Assembly: GCF_030813495.1 (NCBI RefSeq)
Contig: NZ_JAUSUI010000001.1
Span: 558,001-622,000 of the forward strand
Length of the DNA: 64,000 nt
Source of the DNA: Ancylobacter polymorphus
Lineage (GTDB): Bacteria; Pseudomonadota; Alphaproteobacteria; Rhizobiales; Xanthobacteraceae
Direction: 5' to 3'
The first letter of the stretch is position 1. Every line of letters starts with the position of its first letter. Below are positions 37,521 through 45,865 of the stretch, piece by piece. The notes beneath the pieces are model-generated. The model had not been told where the DNA came from, searched no databases, and saw only the letters and a list, made by a program, of their open reading frames with translations. The translations under genes were made by a program, and so were the position numbers.

Positions 37521-39401
37521 ATGGTAACAGGAATGCGTGCGGTCACAGGGATTGCGGGTTCGCGTCGCGGCGTTCTGGTGTTCTTCACACTGGCGCTTCT
37601 GGTCTATATGGCGGCCATGTATGTGCGACTGGGCGTTGAGCTTGCCGACGACGGCGCCTTTTTCCTTCGCTATGCCGAGAATATGGCGAAGGGGGAGTTC
37701 TGGGTCTGGAACCTGGGCGAGGCCCCCGTTTGGGGCGCATCGGCGCCGCTCTTCCCGGTGCTTCTGGCCATTCCCATCGCCCTCGGCTTTCCTTCTGTGC
37801 CTTCGCTGATCGTTATCAGTATCGGCCTTGGGAGCCTCGCACTGGCTGGCGTTGCCACCCTGCTGCTGCTCCAATTTGGTTTCGTGGCCGGCTTTACCTT
37901 CCTGGTGATGACGGCTTTGGACACCGGGATCATGTATTTCTCCGGGTCCGGCCTCGAAAGCCCGCTCACCTTTGCACTGTTGGCCCTCGGCGTCGCTGGC
38001 CTGCTGTGTCCCCGCATGACCTGGACCTTGGGTCTCGCTGCCGGGCTGCTCATGGTGAACAAGCTTGACCTGGTGCCGGCAGGTGGGCTGCTGCTGCTCG
38101 CCGTTTGGCTCCGGGATCGGCGCTTCCCTCTCCGGGCGACGGTGATCGCGGGGGGCATTGCCGCAACCTGGTATGGCTTTGCCTGGGTGTATTTCGGCTA
38201 CCCCGTGCCGAACTCCTTCCTGACCAAGTCGCTTCACCAGAACGATTTCCCCACGTCCATGACCTGGAAGTGGTTCAGTGATTATATTTTCCTTACCGGC
38301 ATACATCTGCCAATGGCGGTCTTTGCCGTGCTTGCCCTGTTCTGGCGGCGCAACCTCCCACTGGCGGTGTTCTTACTCGGAACAGTCGCTGTCCATACGG
38401 TAGCCTACACGCTTAAATACCCGTTCGAGCCTTACAATTGGTATGGCATGCCCGCACTATTCGGGCTGTTCACTCTGGGAGCCATCGGCTTTGCGGGTGT
38501 GACTGGGCTCGCGACGGCATTCGTTCCCGCCAAGCTCAGCTGGGTTCGTGTCGCCCTGCCGGCGACCCTCGTCTGCACTTATGCTGGTCTGATGATGCGG
38601 GGGGAAATCATCGGAACTCAGGCGATCAAGTGGTTCGCCGCAAATCATGAATTTGACCGGTCAGAGGCCGGGCGCTGGGTGAATGCCAATACCCCAAAAG
38701 ACTTTACCGTTTACACCATGTGGGGGAACCCAGCCTATTACTCGCAGCGTAAGGTGATCGACGGGTCGTTTCTCAATCGCCGGTTTGAGGAGGGGAATGT
38801 TGTTCTCAAGTATCTGCCTGAAATCATGATCATGCAGAACCAAAGCGGAACGACCCCGGCGTCGCCTCAGGTGGCCTGGCAGTCTGGTCGCTATCGGGCG
38901 GTCAAGGTTTTCGATCGGACATACTTCAATCACATTGACTATTTTTTCATCGTTCTTGCTCGTGATGATGTTGCCGACCGCGTCGAGAATAAAGAGATTC
39001 GGCTCAACCTTCTGAAATTTGTTAGCAAATTGAATCTTGGGGATTATAATGGTCTCCTTAAGGATACCCGCGATGAGAGTGTGTTGTTCGTCCATCCTGG
39101 TCGCACCACGGCGACCACTTTCGAGTTCGATGCCAAGAGCTTCCTGCAGGGGTCCGGCCGCGACTCAATGAGGGTTGAGGCGGCCATGGATCCGAATATT
39201 TCTGCCGAAGCTGTGAAGCGCGGCGGGGGCACGGCTCACATAGTGGTTTCAGCGGGAGGGAAGGAGTTGGGACAGGCCGTCGTACGGCCGGGCCAACCTT
39301 TCACACTGCAGGTACCCGCTGCGGCGGGGGACAACGTGAACTTCTCCGTCGATGCCAATGGCGTGCCGGACACCAATTGGCTCCTATTGACCATCAAATA
39401 G
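37521..39401 (+). CDS. GT-C-type polytopic glycosyltransferase, candidate arabinofuranosyltransferase
   Basis: The 626-residue protein has about ten membrane helices over residues 16-390 and a soluble, probably periplasmic C-terminal domain. The first external loop carries ELADDGAFFLRYAENMAKGE, a DD-R-N-G pattern typical of lipid-phosphate-sugar-dependent GT-C enzymes. SGSGLESPLTFALLALG and YFGYPVPNSFLTKSL also match the layout I know from the mycobacterial AftB-like arabinofuranosyltransferases. With the decaprenyl-phospho-arabinose-like cassette on the same island, transfer of D-Araf to a surface glycan is an attractive role, but this is inference. It begins 67 bases inside the island boundary; start ATG 37521 (GGGAAA upstream) or 37533. 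Confidence 0.6.
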   Translation: MVTGMRAVTGIAGSRRGVLVFFTLALLVYMAAMYVRLGVELADDGAFFLRYAENMAKGEFWVWNLGEAPVWGASAPLFPVLLAIPIALGFPSVPSLIVISIGLGSLALAGVATLLLLQFGFVAGFTFLVMTALDTGIMYFSGSGLESPLTFALLALGVAGLLCPRMTWTLGLAAGLLMVNKLDLVPAGGLLLLAVWLRDRRFPLRATVIAGGIAATWYGFAWVYFGYPVPNSFLTKSLHQNDFPTSMTWKWFSDYIFLTGIHLPMAVFAVLALFWRRNLPLAVFLLGTVAVHTVAYTLKYPFEPYNWYGMPALFGLFTLGAIGFAGVTGLATAFVPAKLSWVRVALPATLVCTYAGLMMRGEIIGTQAIKWFAANHEFDRSEAGRWVNANTPKDFTVYTMWGNPAYYSQRKVIDGSFLNRRFEEGNVVLKYLPEIMIMQNQSGTTPASPQVAWQSGRYRAVKVFDRTYFNHIDYFFIVLARDDVADRVENKEIRLNLLKFVSKLNLGDYNGLLKDTRDESVLFVHPGRTTATTFEFDAKSFLQGSGRDSMRVEAAMDPNISAEAVKRGGGTAHIVVSAGGKELGQAVVRPGQPFTLQVPAAAGDNVNFSVDANGVPDTNWLLLTIK

Positions 39402-39516
39402 AGGGGGCTGCTGCATCTGCGCCCGCTTCTTCAAGGGGCACAGACACCTCATTTCTCCGCCTGCCGCTCGGGGAGGCCGGTTAGGCGCAAGTTCGGGCGC
39501 CTAGGGGCGGGCGGAA

Positions 39517-40785
39517 ATGTCGGGGCTGTTCATGGCGTGGGGAAATTGCGGGTTTGGAATGGGAACCTCTGCAAACAGTGGGAAAACCTGCCTGGTGCTA
39601 GGCGGTCGCGGCTTCATCGGCAGTCATCTCGTGACCGCTTTGGCGGCGGCCGGATGGCGTGTTCGCAGCTTCGACCGGCCCGGCACCTCGGCCCTCGCGC
39701 CGTTTGCTGCTCTCGGCCTTGATCCGCGCGTGGAGGTGCTGGACGGCGACTTCACCTGCCAGGACCAGGTGGCCCGTGCGGTGGAGGGCTGCGATGTGTG
39801 CTTCCACCTGGTGTCCACCACGCTTCCCAAGTCCTCCAACGACAATCCGGCCTTTGACGTGGAGAGCAACCTCGTCTCCTCCATCCGGCTACTGCAGCTT
39901 GCGAAGGCGGCCGGGGTGCGGCGGGTGGTGTTCCTGTCGTCGGGGGGCACGGTCTATGGGACGCCACGGCTGCTGCCCATCCCCGAGACCCATGCCACTG
40001 AGCCGCAATGCTCCTATGGCATCGTCAAGCTCGCCATCGAGAAATATCTGGAGCTGTTTCGCAAGCTTCACGGCCTCGACTATGTGGTCCTGCGCCTGTC
40101 CAACCCGTTCGGCGAGGGCCAGCGCCTGCAGGCCAGCCAGGGGGCTGTGGCGGTGTTCCTCGGCAAGGCGCTGCGGGGCGAAACCATCGAAATCTGGGGC
40201 GACGGTACGGTGGTGCGCGATTACGTACACATCAGCGACGTGGTGGAAGCCATCACCCGTGCGGCGACGGCGGATGTCCAGTCCCGCATCTTCAACATCG
40301 GCTCCGGCGAAGGCATCGCCCTCAATGGTGTACTGGATGGCATCGAGCATGTGCTCGGGCAGAAGACCCGTCGCGTCTATCTGGAAGCGCGCTCCTTCGA
40401 TGTGCCGGTGAACATCCTGGACATCGGCCGCGCCCAGCGGGAGCTGGGCTGGAGCCCGCAGCTGAATTTCCTCGAGGGCCTGAAGCGCTTTGCCGCCTCG
40501 CTGGACGTGAACGTTTGCGGATGTCGCGTCGACGCTGACAGAAGTGCCCACAGGGCAGGTTTTTCCGCCGGTCTGTCTCATCGGAACCCCGAAGAATGGT
40601 CTAAGGGAACGGAGGGCAACCCCGAAGCTGCCGCGCATCCCTTTGAATTGAGGGGGCGAATCACGGCATCTTCGCGCCCGCTCGCGGCCCGACATGAAGG
40701 CCGAATTTGGAGCGTACATTCATGGGTGAGATTTTTGATCGGCCCGCACCGTCCCAGGAGCTCGAATGGACCGGAGAGCGGCTGA
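39517..40785 (+). CDS. NAD-dependent sugar epimerase/dehydratase with aberrant C-terminus
   Basis: The extended SDR fold is clear: TCLVLGGRGFIGSHLVTALA (NAD-binding GxxGxxG), the active-site SSGGTVYG, and the YxxxK pair in CSYGIVKLAIEKYLELF, followed by NPFGEGQ and WGDGTVVRDYVHISDVVEAI. It resembles UDP-glucose 4-epimerase-like enzymes of polysaccharide clusters; the substrate is not predictable. Homology ends near residue 330 (FLEGLKRFAASL). The next 90 codons (NVCGCRVDADRSAHRAG...) are unlike any epimerase and overlap the following methyltransferase by 64 bases, suggesting a lost stop codon or frameshift. Start could be 39517, 39532 or 39559; the last fits the fold best. Confidence 0.82.
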   Translation: MSGLFMAWGNCGFGMGTSANSGKTCLVLGGRGFIGSHLVTALAAAGWRVRSFDRPGTSALAPFAALGLDPRVEVLDGDFTCQDQVARAVEGCDVCFHLVSTTLPKSSNDNPAFDVESNLVSSIRLLQLAKAAGVRRVVFLSSGGTVYGTPRLLPIPETHATEPQCSYGIVKLAIEKYLELFRKLHGLDYVVLRLSNPFGEGQRLQASQGAVAVFLGKALRGETIEIWGDGTVVRDYVHISDVVEAITRAATADVQSRIFNIGSGEGIALNGVLDGIEHVLGQKTRRVYLEARSFDVPVNILDIGRAQRELGWSPQLNFLEGLKRFAASLDVNVCGCRVDADRSAHRAGFSAGLSHRNPEEWSKGTEGNPEAAAHPFELRGRITASSRPLAARHEGRIWSVHSWVRFLIGPHRPRSSNGPESG

Positions 40786-42455
40786 CGAGCGCCGTGTCGG
40801 GCCAGATCGAGATCGAGCATCTGCACCGCTATTTCTTCGCGCGGGCCTTCTGCCGGGATGCGGATGTCCTCGATGTGGCGTCGGGCGAAGGCTATGGGTC
40901 GAACCTCCTGGCCCAGGTGGCCCGCTCGGTGGTGGGGGTGGAGGTGGACCTGGCGGCGGCGACCCACGCGGCGCGCGCCTATGGCAGGCCCAACCTGTCC
41001 TATGTGAACGGGGATGCGCGCGCCCTTCCCCTTCCCGATGCCAGCATCGACGTGGTGGTCTCCTTCGAAACCCTGGAGCACTTCTTCGAACACGAGCAGT
41101 TTCTGGCCGAGGTCAAGCGGGTGCTGCGGCCGGGCGGCCGGTTCATCATCTCATCGCCCGACCGGGCCGTGTATTCGCCGCTTGGGAGCAGCGCCAACCC
41201 CTTTCATGTCAACGAACTCACCCGGCACGAGTTCGAGCGGCTGCTGTCCCGCCACTTCCGCCCTACCTTCATGTTCCTGCAGCGGCCCGTCCTCGGCTCC
41301 GTCCTGTTCCCGGAGGGCCAGGCCCGCGGGGTTCTCTCCTTCGAGCGGCGGGGCGAGAACCATTACGAGGCCAGCTCCGGCATTCCCCGGGCCCCGTATA
41401 ATCTGGTGGTCGCCTCGGACGGCCACCTGGACGAGGCGCAGGCTTCGGTCTTCTTCGAGACCAGCGCCATCGGAGACATCCTCTCCCAGGGGTCGGAACG
41501 GGCCAGGGAGCAGGTCGCCTTCGCGCAGGTGCGCGAGGAATATGAGGCGCAGGTGCGCGCCACGCGCGCGGAATTGCGTGCCGCCGAGCACGGCACCCGC
41601 TCGGCCCTGTCTCGCGCGGAGCGGGCGGAGGAGGCACTCGCCCGCCTGTCCGCCACACGGAGCCTGGAAGTGGAAGCCATGGTCGCCGGTCTGCGGGAGG
41701 ACTTGCGCGCCGTGACCGTGGCGGCGGAACAGCATGTGGCCCGCACGGCTGACCTTGCCCGCGACCTGTCTACCGTCACCGGCGAGCACCGGGCCGTGCT
41801 GCGGGACCTGGAGACCGCGCGGGCCGAACTGGCCCGCGCGCAGGCGCTCCTGGACAAGGCCGGCGCCGACCAGGGGGAGAGGGCGACCATGCAGCGTAAG
41901 CTGGATCAGCGAACCGCGCAGCTCGAGCAATCGCAGGCCGATCTTCTTGTCGCGACCGAGCGGCTGCTGGCCCTGGAGGGCGAGATTCAGCGGTGCCAGG
42001 CGGACCTCGCCTCGTCCCCCGAAGCCGCGGCGCTCTCCGCGCCCGTGGTCGACCCCGAGGTCGGCGCTTCCGCTCCTCCGGCTGGAAAACGACCGCAGGA
42101 TGTCGCAGATCGGGGCGAGGTGGCCCTTCTTCAGGACACGGTAAAGGCTTTACAAGCCCAGATCGCAACGCTTCAGTCGCAAAAGGACGCCGTCGGCCTG
42201 TCCCTGCGGATCCAGGTCTCCCTGATGCAGAAGCTGCGTGGGGCGGGTCTTCAGGATGATCATCGCGCCGCTGCCAGGTTGGGGCGCGAGGAGCAAGTAT
42301 CGCAGGTGAATGCGGAATATTGGCGGGAGTTGTTTGAGCACACGCGTGGTTCGGTCGAAACGATCATGCGGTTCGCTGGCATGCGTCTTTTTTTGCCGAA
42401 GGCGACTAGGATCTGGGTGCGCCGGAAGATTTACGGACCGCGTTGGATACGTTGA
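40722..42455 (+). CDS. SAM-dependent methyltransferase fused to a long coiled coil
   Basis: Residues 1-230 form a class I methyltransferase: motif I VLDVASGEGYGSNLL (49-63), the acidic ribose-binding residue in VGVEVD, PLPDASIDVVVSFETLEHFF, and KRVLRPGGRFIISSPD. Residues about 255-505 are heptad-rich coiled coil (EEYEAQVRATRAELRAAEHG, then ALLDKAGADQGERATMQRKL). The C-terminus is short and basic. Methyltransferase-coiled-coil fusions occur in O-antigen and capsule clusters, where the coiled coil can act as a chain-length ruler with a capping methyltransferase (WbdD-like logic). That role here is inference. The ATG at 40722 has GGAGCG upstream. Confidence 0.78.
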   Translation: MGEIFDRPAPSQELEWTGERLTSAVSGQIEIEHLHRYFFARAFCRDADVLDVASGEGYGSNLLAQVARSVVGVEVDLAAATHAARAYGRPNLSYVNGDARALPLPDASIDVVVSFETLEHFFEHEQFLAEVKRVLRPGGRFIISSPDRAVYSPLGSSANPFHVNELTRHEFERLLSRHFRPTFMFLQRPVLGSVLFPEGQARGVLSFERRGENHYEASSGIPRAPYNLVVASDGHLDEAQASVFFETSAIGDILSQGSERAREQVAFAQVREEYEAQVRATRAELRAAEHGTRSALSRAERAEEALARLSATRSLEVEAMVAGLREDLRAVTVAAEQHVARTADLARDLSTVTGEHRAVLRDLETARAELARAQALLDKAGADQGERATMQRKLDQRTAQLEQSQADLLVATERLLALEGEIQRCQADLASSPEAAALSAPVVDPEVGASAPPAGKRPQDVADRGEVALLQDTVKALQAQIATLQSQKDAVGLSLRIQVSLMQKLRGAGLQDDHRAAARLGREEQVSQVNAEYWRELFEHTRGSVETIMRFAGMRLFLPKATRIWVRRKIYGPRWIR

Positions 42456-42467
42456 AGTGGGGCCACG

Positions 42468-45248
42468 ATGAACGGGGTTGAGCTTGACGCACGTTTCAGG
42501 GAACTACTAGAACTAAGCGGGTTCGTAGATCTGGAATTCTACAGGAGCGCCGTCGGGCGCCCGCACCTTATTGATCCCATAGCCCATTACGCGGATGTGG
42601 GCTGGCGCATCGGCGTGCCGCCGAATGCACGATTTGATGGTGACTTTATTTGGCCGTTTTATGTGGCAGCTGGTCTTGAGGGGCCGCCGGCTTTCCATTG
42701 GATTGCCCTGACTGCCGCAGGGTTTTCCTTGCCCGCCAACGAGGTCGAAGCCCAGGCTCGGGCCGAGCATGTCCGCAGGTCCCAGATCTTTGATCCGATG
42801 TATTATGGTCGGCGTCTCCCTGAAGGTGTTGATCCTGCATTGCATTATGTGGTGATCGGCGAGGTCCTGGGGTGGCCCTGCGCGCACGGTTTCGACCCGG
42901 AATATTATCGCGAACGATATCCCGACATTGCGAAGGCGGGCATTTCCCCGCTTTATCATTACGAAAACCATGGTCGCCTCGAAGGGCGGCGGGGGATTTC
43001 GGTCGTTGACCAGCTGCGTTTCCCGCCCTTGCCTGAGGGGGGCGCCTCAGCGGTCCTCGTCGTCTCTCACGAAGCCTCCCGGACCGGCGCGCCGGTCCTT
43101 GGCTGGAACCTGGTGAGGGGTTTGCGCGGACAGGCGCCCGTCATCTCGCTTTTGCTGCGGGGCGGCGAGCTGGAGGAAAATTATCGCGAAGAGTCGAGCG
43201 TGTGCATCGGGCCTCTCACCCGGGACGATTGGCACCCCTCGGAAGCGCGGCGCCTCGCTCGACGCCTCATATCTGAGTACAACATCGCCTATGCCGTCTC
43301 CAACAGCATCGAAACTCAGATTGTTGTTCCAGAGTTGGTTCGCAATGGCGTTCCTGTCGTCAGTCTCGTGCACGAGTTTGCTGCCTACACACGTCCGCTG
43401 GCGAAGATGCGCAATGTCTTTGACTGGGCCTCGCATGTGGTCTTCCCGGCGGAGATCTCGGCCAAGTCCTCCTTCAACGCCTTTCCGGGATTGGACGAGC
43501 GGCAAGGTATTCATATTCTATCCCAAGGGCGAAACGATCCTCCGGCGGCAGCCTCCGAGTCTAAGGTGCCAGCCAATATCCCCGCTTGCCTCGATCGCAG
43601 CGCGTTGAAGGATGCGTTCATTGTCATTGGCGTTGGCCAGGTGCAGTTGAGGAAAGGTGTTGATCTTTTCGTCGGCGCGGCGCAGGCGGCGCGGCGTCTG
43701 CGCCCTGATATTCCCTTCCAGTTCGTCTGGGTCGGGGACGGCTTTGATCCTGAAGCGGACATCGCCTACTCGGCCTATCTCGCCTACCAGATCGAAAACT
43801 CCGATCTCGGGGACAGTTTCCATATTGTAAAGGCGGTGGAGGACCTTGAGCCCATCTATGCCGCAGCGGACGCCTTCTTCTTGAGTTCCCGCCTCGATCC
43901 GCAGCCGAACGTGGCCATCGATGCCATTTCTCGGGGAATTCCGACAGTCTGCTTTCGGGATGCGTGTGGGACGGCTGAGATTCTTGATGCCGACGACGCC
44001 ACCCGCTTCCTCATCGCGCCCCACACGGACGTGCATGGCGCGGCCGAGATCTTATGCGACATCGCCGACAATAAAGCCGGAATGTCCAAGCTCCGTCAGG
44101 ATGTTGCCCGTGTCGGGCGCGCCGCGTTCGACTTCGACGCCTATGTGGCGAAGGTCCACCAATGGGGGCTTGATGCCGCCAACGCCCTCCCCCGCGCTGA
44201 CTGGATCGCCCTGCAGCGGGAAGGGGTTGTGGATGCGGAGCTGGCGATTCCCCCGGAGTCCTCCGTCCTTGCCCCCGGCGAGGCCGAGTGGCGGGTCATG
44301 GTTCAATGGTCCGTCATGGGCATGACGAAGAACCCGTCCTCCAACCCGCAGTTTCGCCGCCCCTGCGAAGGCTTCAACCCGCAGATCTATGCCGAGGCGC
44401 ATGCGGCGGAGTGCGTGACGGGGTCGGAGCATCCCCTGGCCCATTGGCTGCGGACAGGCCGGCCCACGGGCCGCTGGTCCCGCAAGGTCCTGGCGCCGGA
44501 CGGTCCTGGTACGGGTCGCGGCGCCCTGCCGCAGCGCAGCGCCCTGCATGCCCATCTTTATTACGCCGACCTCGCCGGCGACCTGCGCGACCGCCTTTCG
44601 CGCAACCGCCTCGAATGCGACCTCTTCATCACGACCGATACGGACGCGAAAGCCCGCCACATCCGGTCTGTGTTCAACGACCAGGCCCGTGCCGTGGACG
44701 TCACCGTCGTGGACAATCGCGGCAGGGATGTCGGCCCCTTCCTAATGGAGTTCCTACCGAAAGCGCTGGCGGGGAACTATGATGTCGTCGGCCACGTCCA
44801 CGGCAAGCGGAGCCTCAGCACCGATGCGGCCATGGGCGAGGGGTGGCGGACCTTCCTGTTTGAACATCTTCTCGGCGGCCGGCACGCCATGCTGGATACC
44901 GTCATGCGTGCGTTCAGCAAGGACACCCATCTGGGGCTGGTCATGGCCGAAGAGGCGCATCTGGTGGGATGGAACGAAAACAAGGAGATTGCCCAAAACC
45001 TCGCGCGCAAGCTCGGGATCGGCGATCTTCCCGATTATTTCGACTTCCCGCTGGGCACCATGTTCTGGGCGCGAACGCAGGCTCTTCGTCCCTTGATGGA
45101 CCTTGGCCTGCATTGGGATGACTTTCCCATGGAGCCGCTTCCGGACGACGGAACGCTGCTCCATGCAGTGGAGCGTCTCTTGCCGTTCATCGTGGAGAAG
45201 GCAGGGTTCCAGACCGCCAGCGTGCGTGTTCCCGGCGTCACGTGGTGA
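42468..45248 (+). CDS. Two-domain glycosyltransferase: GT4 plus RgpF-type rhamnan synthesis domain
   Basis: The 926 residues fall into three parts. Residues 1-185 hold repeated FDPxYY / DPxxHYxxxG motifs (FDPMYYGRRLPEGVDPALHY, FDPEYYRERYP) common in such enzymes. Residues about 195-585 are a GT4-type transferase (SAVLVVSHEASRTGAPVLGW, VIGVGQVQLRKGVDLF, and SSRLDPQPNVAIDAISRGIP). Residues about 692-920 match the rhamnan synthesis protein F domain (LHAHLYYADLAGDLRDRL, VVDNRGRDVGPFLMEFLP, VGHVHGKRS). It likely adds sugars to a polysaccharide at the cytoplasmic face. It lies 12 bases after the methyltransferase gene, so the two are co-translated. Donor and acceptor are not predictable. Confidence 0.82.
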   Translation: MNGVELDARFRELLELSGFVDLEFYRSAVGRPHLIDPIAHYADVGWRIGVPPNARFDGDFIWPFYVAAGLEGPPAFHWIALTAAGFSLPANEVEAQARAEHVRRSQIFDPMYYGRRLPEGVDPALHYVVIGEVLGWPCAHGFDPEYYRERYPDIAKAGISPLYHYENHGRLEGRRGISVVDQLRFPPLPEGGASAVLVVSHEASRTGAPVLGWNLVRGLRGQAPVISLLLRGGELEENYREESSVCIGPLTRDDWHPSEARRLARRLISEYNIAYAVSNSIETQIVVPELVRNGVPVVSLVHEFAAYTRPLAKMRNVFDWASHVVFPAEISAKSSFNAFPGLDERQGIHILSQGRNDPPAAASESKVPANIPACLDRSALKDAFIVIGVGQVQLRKGVDLFVGAAQAARRLRPDIPFQFVWVGDGFDPEADIAYSAYLAYQIENSDLGDSFHIVKAVEDLEPIYAAADAFFLSSRLDPQPNVAIDAISRGIPTVCFRDACGTAEILDADDATRFLIAPHTDVHGAAEILCDIADNKAGMSKLRQDVARVGRAAFDFDAYVAKVHQWGLDAANALPRADWIALQREGVVDAELAIPPESSVLAPGEAEWRVMVQWSVMGMTKNPSSNPQFRRPCEGFNPQIYAEAHAAECVTGSEHPLAHWLRTGRPTGRWSRKVLAPDGPGTGRGALPQRSALHAHLYYADLAGDLRDRLSRNRLECDLFITTDTDAKARHIRSVFNDQARAVDVTVVDNRGRDVGPFLMEFLPKALAGNYDVVGHVHGKRSLSTDAAMGEGWRTFLFEHLLGGRHAMLDTVMRAFSKDTHLGLVMAEEAHLVGWNENKEIAQNLARKLGIGDLPDYFDFPLGTMFWARTQALRPLMDLGLHWDDFPMEPLPDDGTLLHAVERLLPFIVEKAGFQTASVRVPGVTW

Positions 45249-45339
45249 TCCACGCCCATGCCAAGCGCTCGGCGTACGGGCGGGGATGGGAACGGGCGAA
45301 GGCGGCGCGGAGGATCAGGTAAGCGACAGTTTCCAGGCC

Positions 45340-45580
45340 GGACGGGCCGCGTTGCGGTCCTTCCTGTTCGACACGTCGCTGCGCCCGCCCGCCCGCTTGC
45401 CCGCGTCGACCTTGTCTTCTTGACCCACTCGTTCGGCGTCTTCGCCGTGCAGCCGATCCGCTCGGCGATCGAAACCATCGCCGCCCACCGAGAGGAATGA
45501 TCCCCCTCGTGCTCGAGCACCACCCATACCGCGGGCTCGCGCACCTCAGGCGAAAACGCGTTCGTCATCTTGTTGATCAT
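45340..45580 (-). pseudogene. IS3-family transposase OrfA remnant
   Basis: The minus-strand frame from 45580 begins MINKMTNAFSPEVREPAVWV and continues HEGDHSSRWAAMVSIAERIG, CTAKTPNEWVKK, the helix-turn-helix start of IS3 OrfA proteins. After about 55 codons homology shifts to another frame (VDAGKRAGGRSDV), showing a frameshift, and then ends. OrfB is absent. The sequence tgagcggttca near 45623 may be a terminal inverted-repeat end. It separates the two halves of the island cargo. Confidence 0.75.
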
Positions 45581-45642
45581 AATGGCCCCTATTTCTCAGG
45601 AATTGGGGCCTCCGGCAATTTCTGAGCGGTTCATGCAGGCCA

Positions 45643-45783
45643 ATCGTCAGCCTCGTCGGGGCGGTCCTGCTCGAGCATAACGACGAATGGGCCGTCCAGC
45701 GCTCCCGCTACATGATGCTGGAAACCATCGCCGCCATAGGCGATGATCCCGACGTCCCCGCCCTGCCGAACATGTCGGCCTGA
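45643..45783 (+). pseudogene. IS256-type transposase C-terminal remnant
   Basis: Forty-six codons ([40 protein letters not shown], then LPNMSA and stop) match the extreme C-terminus of IS256/Mutator-type transposases, where [21 protein letters not shown] is the usual form. Everything upstream is missing, replaced by the IS3 remnant. It lies 82 bases before the UbiA-type gene. Confidence 0.75.
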
Positions 45784-45865
45784 GTAAACCGCCCATATCG
45801 GCGCGCCACACTGGCCAGCGGTCAGCTACACCACATCACGGGACACGATCAGGAGCGGCGCATCT

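Noticed and set aside
45035..45417. Continuation of the minus-strand frame from 45580 through the end of the GT4-RgpF gene
   Set aside because: Only the first 55 or so codons resemble IS3 OrfA; the rest is antisense to the glycosyltransferase.
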